This document shows, piece by piece, positions 6,001-6,727 of a stretch of DNA of 6,727 nucleotides; within the stretch, counting starts at the first letter, position 1; every line of letters starts with the position of its first letter. Position numbers and translations under genes: made by a program. Source of the stretch: F1-20-MAGs119 sp964556145 (GTDB lineage Bacteria; Actinomycetota; Acidimicrobiia; Acidimicrobiales; Ilumatobacteraceae); contig CAZKVD010000083.1 in assembly GCA_964556145.1 (NCBI GenBank), positions 1 to 6,727 of the forward strand, in the 5' to 3' direction. The notes below the pieces were generated by a model. The model was given only the letters and a program-made list of their open reading frames with translations. It ran no database searches and was not told where the DNA came from.

Positions 6001-6521
6001 TGCGCCGCCGCAACTCGGGCCCTTTCCAGCCCCTCTCGGACGGAGCCTTTCGCATCAACATCGCGCCCGACGTACGCGAACTCCTCATTCATCTCTTCGG
6101 GGAACTCCGCGACGTTCTCACCCAGGGCACGAGTGACGACCCGGCCTTGCGCCGACTTTTCCCGGCCGCCTACCACGACAACCCTGACTACGACGCCGAG
6201 TACCACGAACTGATGCGCACCGAACTCGTGGCCTCCCGCCTCACGGCCATGTCGCGGGTGGTCGAGGTTCTCGGTGCCGGCGACCGGCTGGCACCGGGGG
6301 AAATGGACCTGCTGCTTCAGTCCCTGAATGCGGTGCGGCTGCTGCTCGGAACCATGCTGGATGTCTCGGAAGACGGGCCCGATGATGGCCCGGAGGACCC
6401 CGATGACCCCGCCGCCGCGACACACCATCTCTACTCATATCTCGGTTGGCTCCTCGAGGCGGCAGTGGCAGCAGCGATGTCCAACATCCCCGACGGGGGA
6501 AACCACGAGAAACCCCGATAG
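6000..6521 (+). CDS. DUF2017 family protein, ClpS partner gene
   Basis: This 173-residue, mostly helical cytoplasmic protein matches DUF2017, an actinobacterial family of unknown function that typically follows clpS. Diagnostic stretches are ALRRLFPAAYHDNPDYDAEY (49-68), the following ELMRTELVASR, and LLLQSLNAVRLLLGTML (104-120). An acidic, Pro/Gly-rich linker (about 122-137, EDGPDDGPEDPDDP) separates the main body from a final helix pair containing YLGWLLEAAVAAAM. No catalytic motif, signal peptide or membrane segment is seen. The ATG at 6000 overlaps the clpS stop as TGATG; a GTG immediately upstream (5997) would add one residue. The linkage suggests a role near ClpS-dependent proteolysis, but that is inference from gene order only. 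Confidence 0.85.
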   Translation: MRRRNSGPFQPLSDGAFRINIAPDVRELLIHLFGELRDVLTQGTSDDPALRRLFPAAYHDNPDYDAEYHELMRTELVASRLTAMSRVVEVLGAGDRLAPGEMDLLLQSLNAVRLLLGTMLDVSEDGPDDGPEDPDDPAAATHHLYSYLGWLLEAAVAAAMSNIPDGGNHEKPR

Positions 6522-6552
6522 TTTTCACTCGCTCTTCAACGGAGTCGAACTA

Positions 6553-6625
6553 GCCCCCATCGTCTAGTGGCCTAGGACACCACCCTTTCAAGGTGGCGGC
6601 ACGGGTTCGAATCCCGTTGGGGGTG
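6553..6625 (+). tRNA. tRNA-Glu (anticodon UUC)
   Basis: The cloverleaf is complete. The acceptor GCCCCCA (6553-6559) pairs with TGGGGGT (6618-6624), ending in a G1-U72 wobble. The D arm is GTCTAGTGGCCTAGGAC. The anticodon stem CCACC/GGTGG (6580-6584, 6592-6596) holds loop CTTTCAA, giving TTC at 6587-6589. The T arm is ACGGG-TTCGAAT-CCCGT (6601-6617), and the discriminator is G6625. The CCA end is not encoded. Confidence 0.96.
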
Positions 6626-6675
6626 CGAAAACTGAATAAATGAAATAGCCGAAAACATTGCAAGGCCAGTTTCCT

Positions 6676-6727
6676 GGTCCCGTGGTGAAGTTGGAGTTCA
6701 CGCCGGCCTGTCAAGCCGGAGGTCGCG
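6676..6727 (+). tRNA. tRNA-Asp (anticodon GUC), 3' end cut by the window
   Basis: The acceptor 5' strand is GGTCCCG (6676-6682). The D stem GTGA (6685-6688) pairs with TCAC (6698-6701). The anticodon stem CCGGC/GCCGG (6703-6707, 6715-6719) carries loop CTGTCAA, giving GTC at 6710-6712. The variable bases AGGTC and the first three bases of the T stem reach the window end. The missing part is outside the window, not deleted. It lies 50 bases after tRNA-Glu, so the two may be one transcript. Confidence 0.93.

Noticed and set aside
6553..6624. G1-U72 wobble in tRNA-Glu as a defect
   Set aside because: All other stems are intact, and I recall G1-U72 in actinobacterial tRNA-Glu, so it is not a sign of a broken gene.
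6626..6675. Terminator or small RNA between the two tRNAs
   Set aside because: The 50 bases are A-rich but contain no stable hairpin with a T run.

Overview
The window looks like chromosomal DNA from a moderately high-GC actinobacterium. I favour the class Acidimicrobiia or a deep relative, from gene content rather than any database search. The grounds are a ClpS-DUF2017 gene pair, a CtaF-like small oxidase subunit, a subunit I tail of actinobacterial/bacterial CtaD type (DDPW...LEW...NF), and a subunit II with a fused cytochrome c. Mycobacteria and Streptomyces lack that fusion and use a diheme cytochrome cc instead.

Layout. Positions 11-5660, minus strand, hold a five-gene cytochrome-oxidase-type cluster. 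In transcription order it reads ctaB (heme O synthase), a subunit I homologue (ctaD-like), a subunit III homologue (ctaE-like), a seven-helix CtaF-like protein with an added extracytoplasmic domain, and subunit II (ctaC) with CuA and cytochrome c domains. The genes from subunit I to subunit II are tightly packed: one 4-nt ATGA overlap, one 7-nt gap and one 32-nt gap. A 107-nt spacer separates ctaB from subunit I. A 31-bp divergent region separates ctaB from the plus-strand pair clpS-DUF2017 (5692-6521). tRNA-Glu(UUC) follows, then a tRNA-Asp(GUC) cut off by the window end.

Main observation. The subunit I protein aligns along its length with CtaD and keeps many structural motifs (DHKKIG, VPLQIG, NRAPGM, PKLWGR and the C-terminal signature). 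However, all six universally conserved histidines that bind heme a, heme a3 and CuB are replaced: H to Y88, H to Q249, HH to non-His at 297-299, and H-F-H to E389-F-N391. The proton-channel Asp and Glu, the Mg-site His-Asp and the heme-propionate Arg pair are gone too. Subunit III has also lost its conserved His/Asp positions. Subunit II keeps every CuA ligand and a CxxCH heme c site, and the heme O synthase keeps its catalytic Asp motifs. The cluster therefore seems to encode an oxidase-shaped membrane complex that can take in electrons through heme c and CuA but has no heme-copper site to reduce oxygen. I infer a neofunctionalised, heme-free paralogue, or a scaffold subunit that works with a catalytic oxidase encoded elsewhere. 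Its function is unknown.

No mobile elements, CRISPR arrays or convincing terminators were seen, and no gene-free stretch exceeds about 110 bases.
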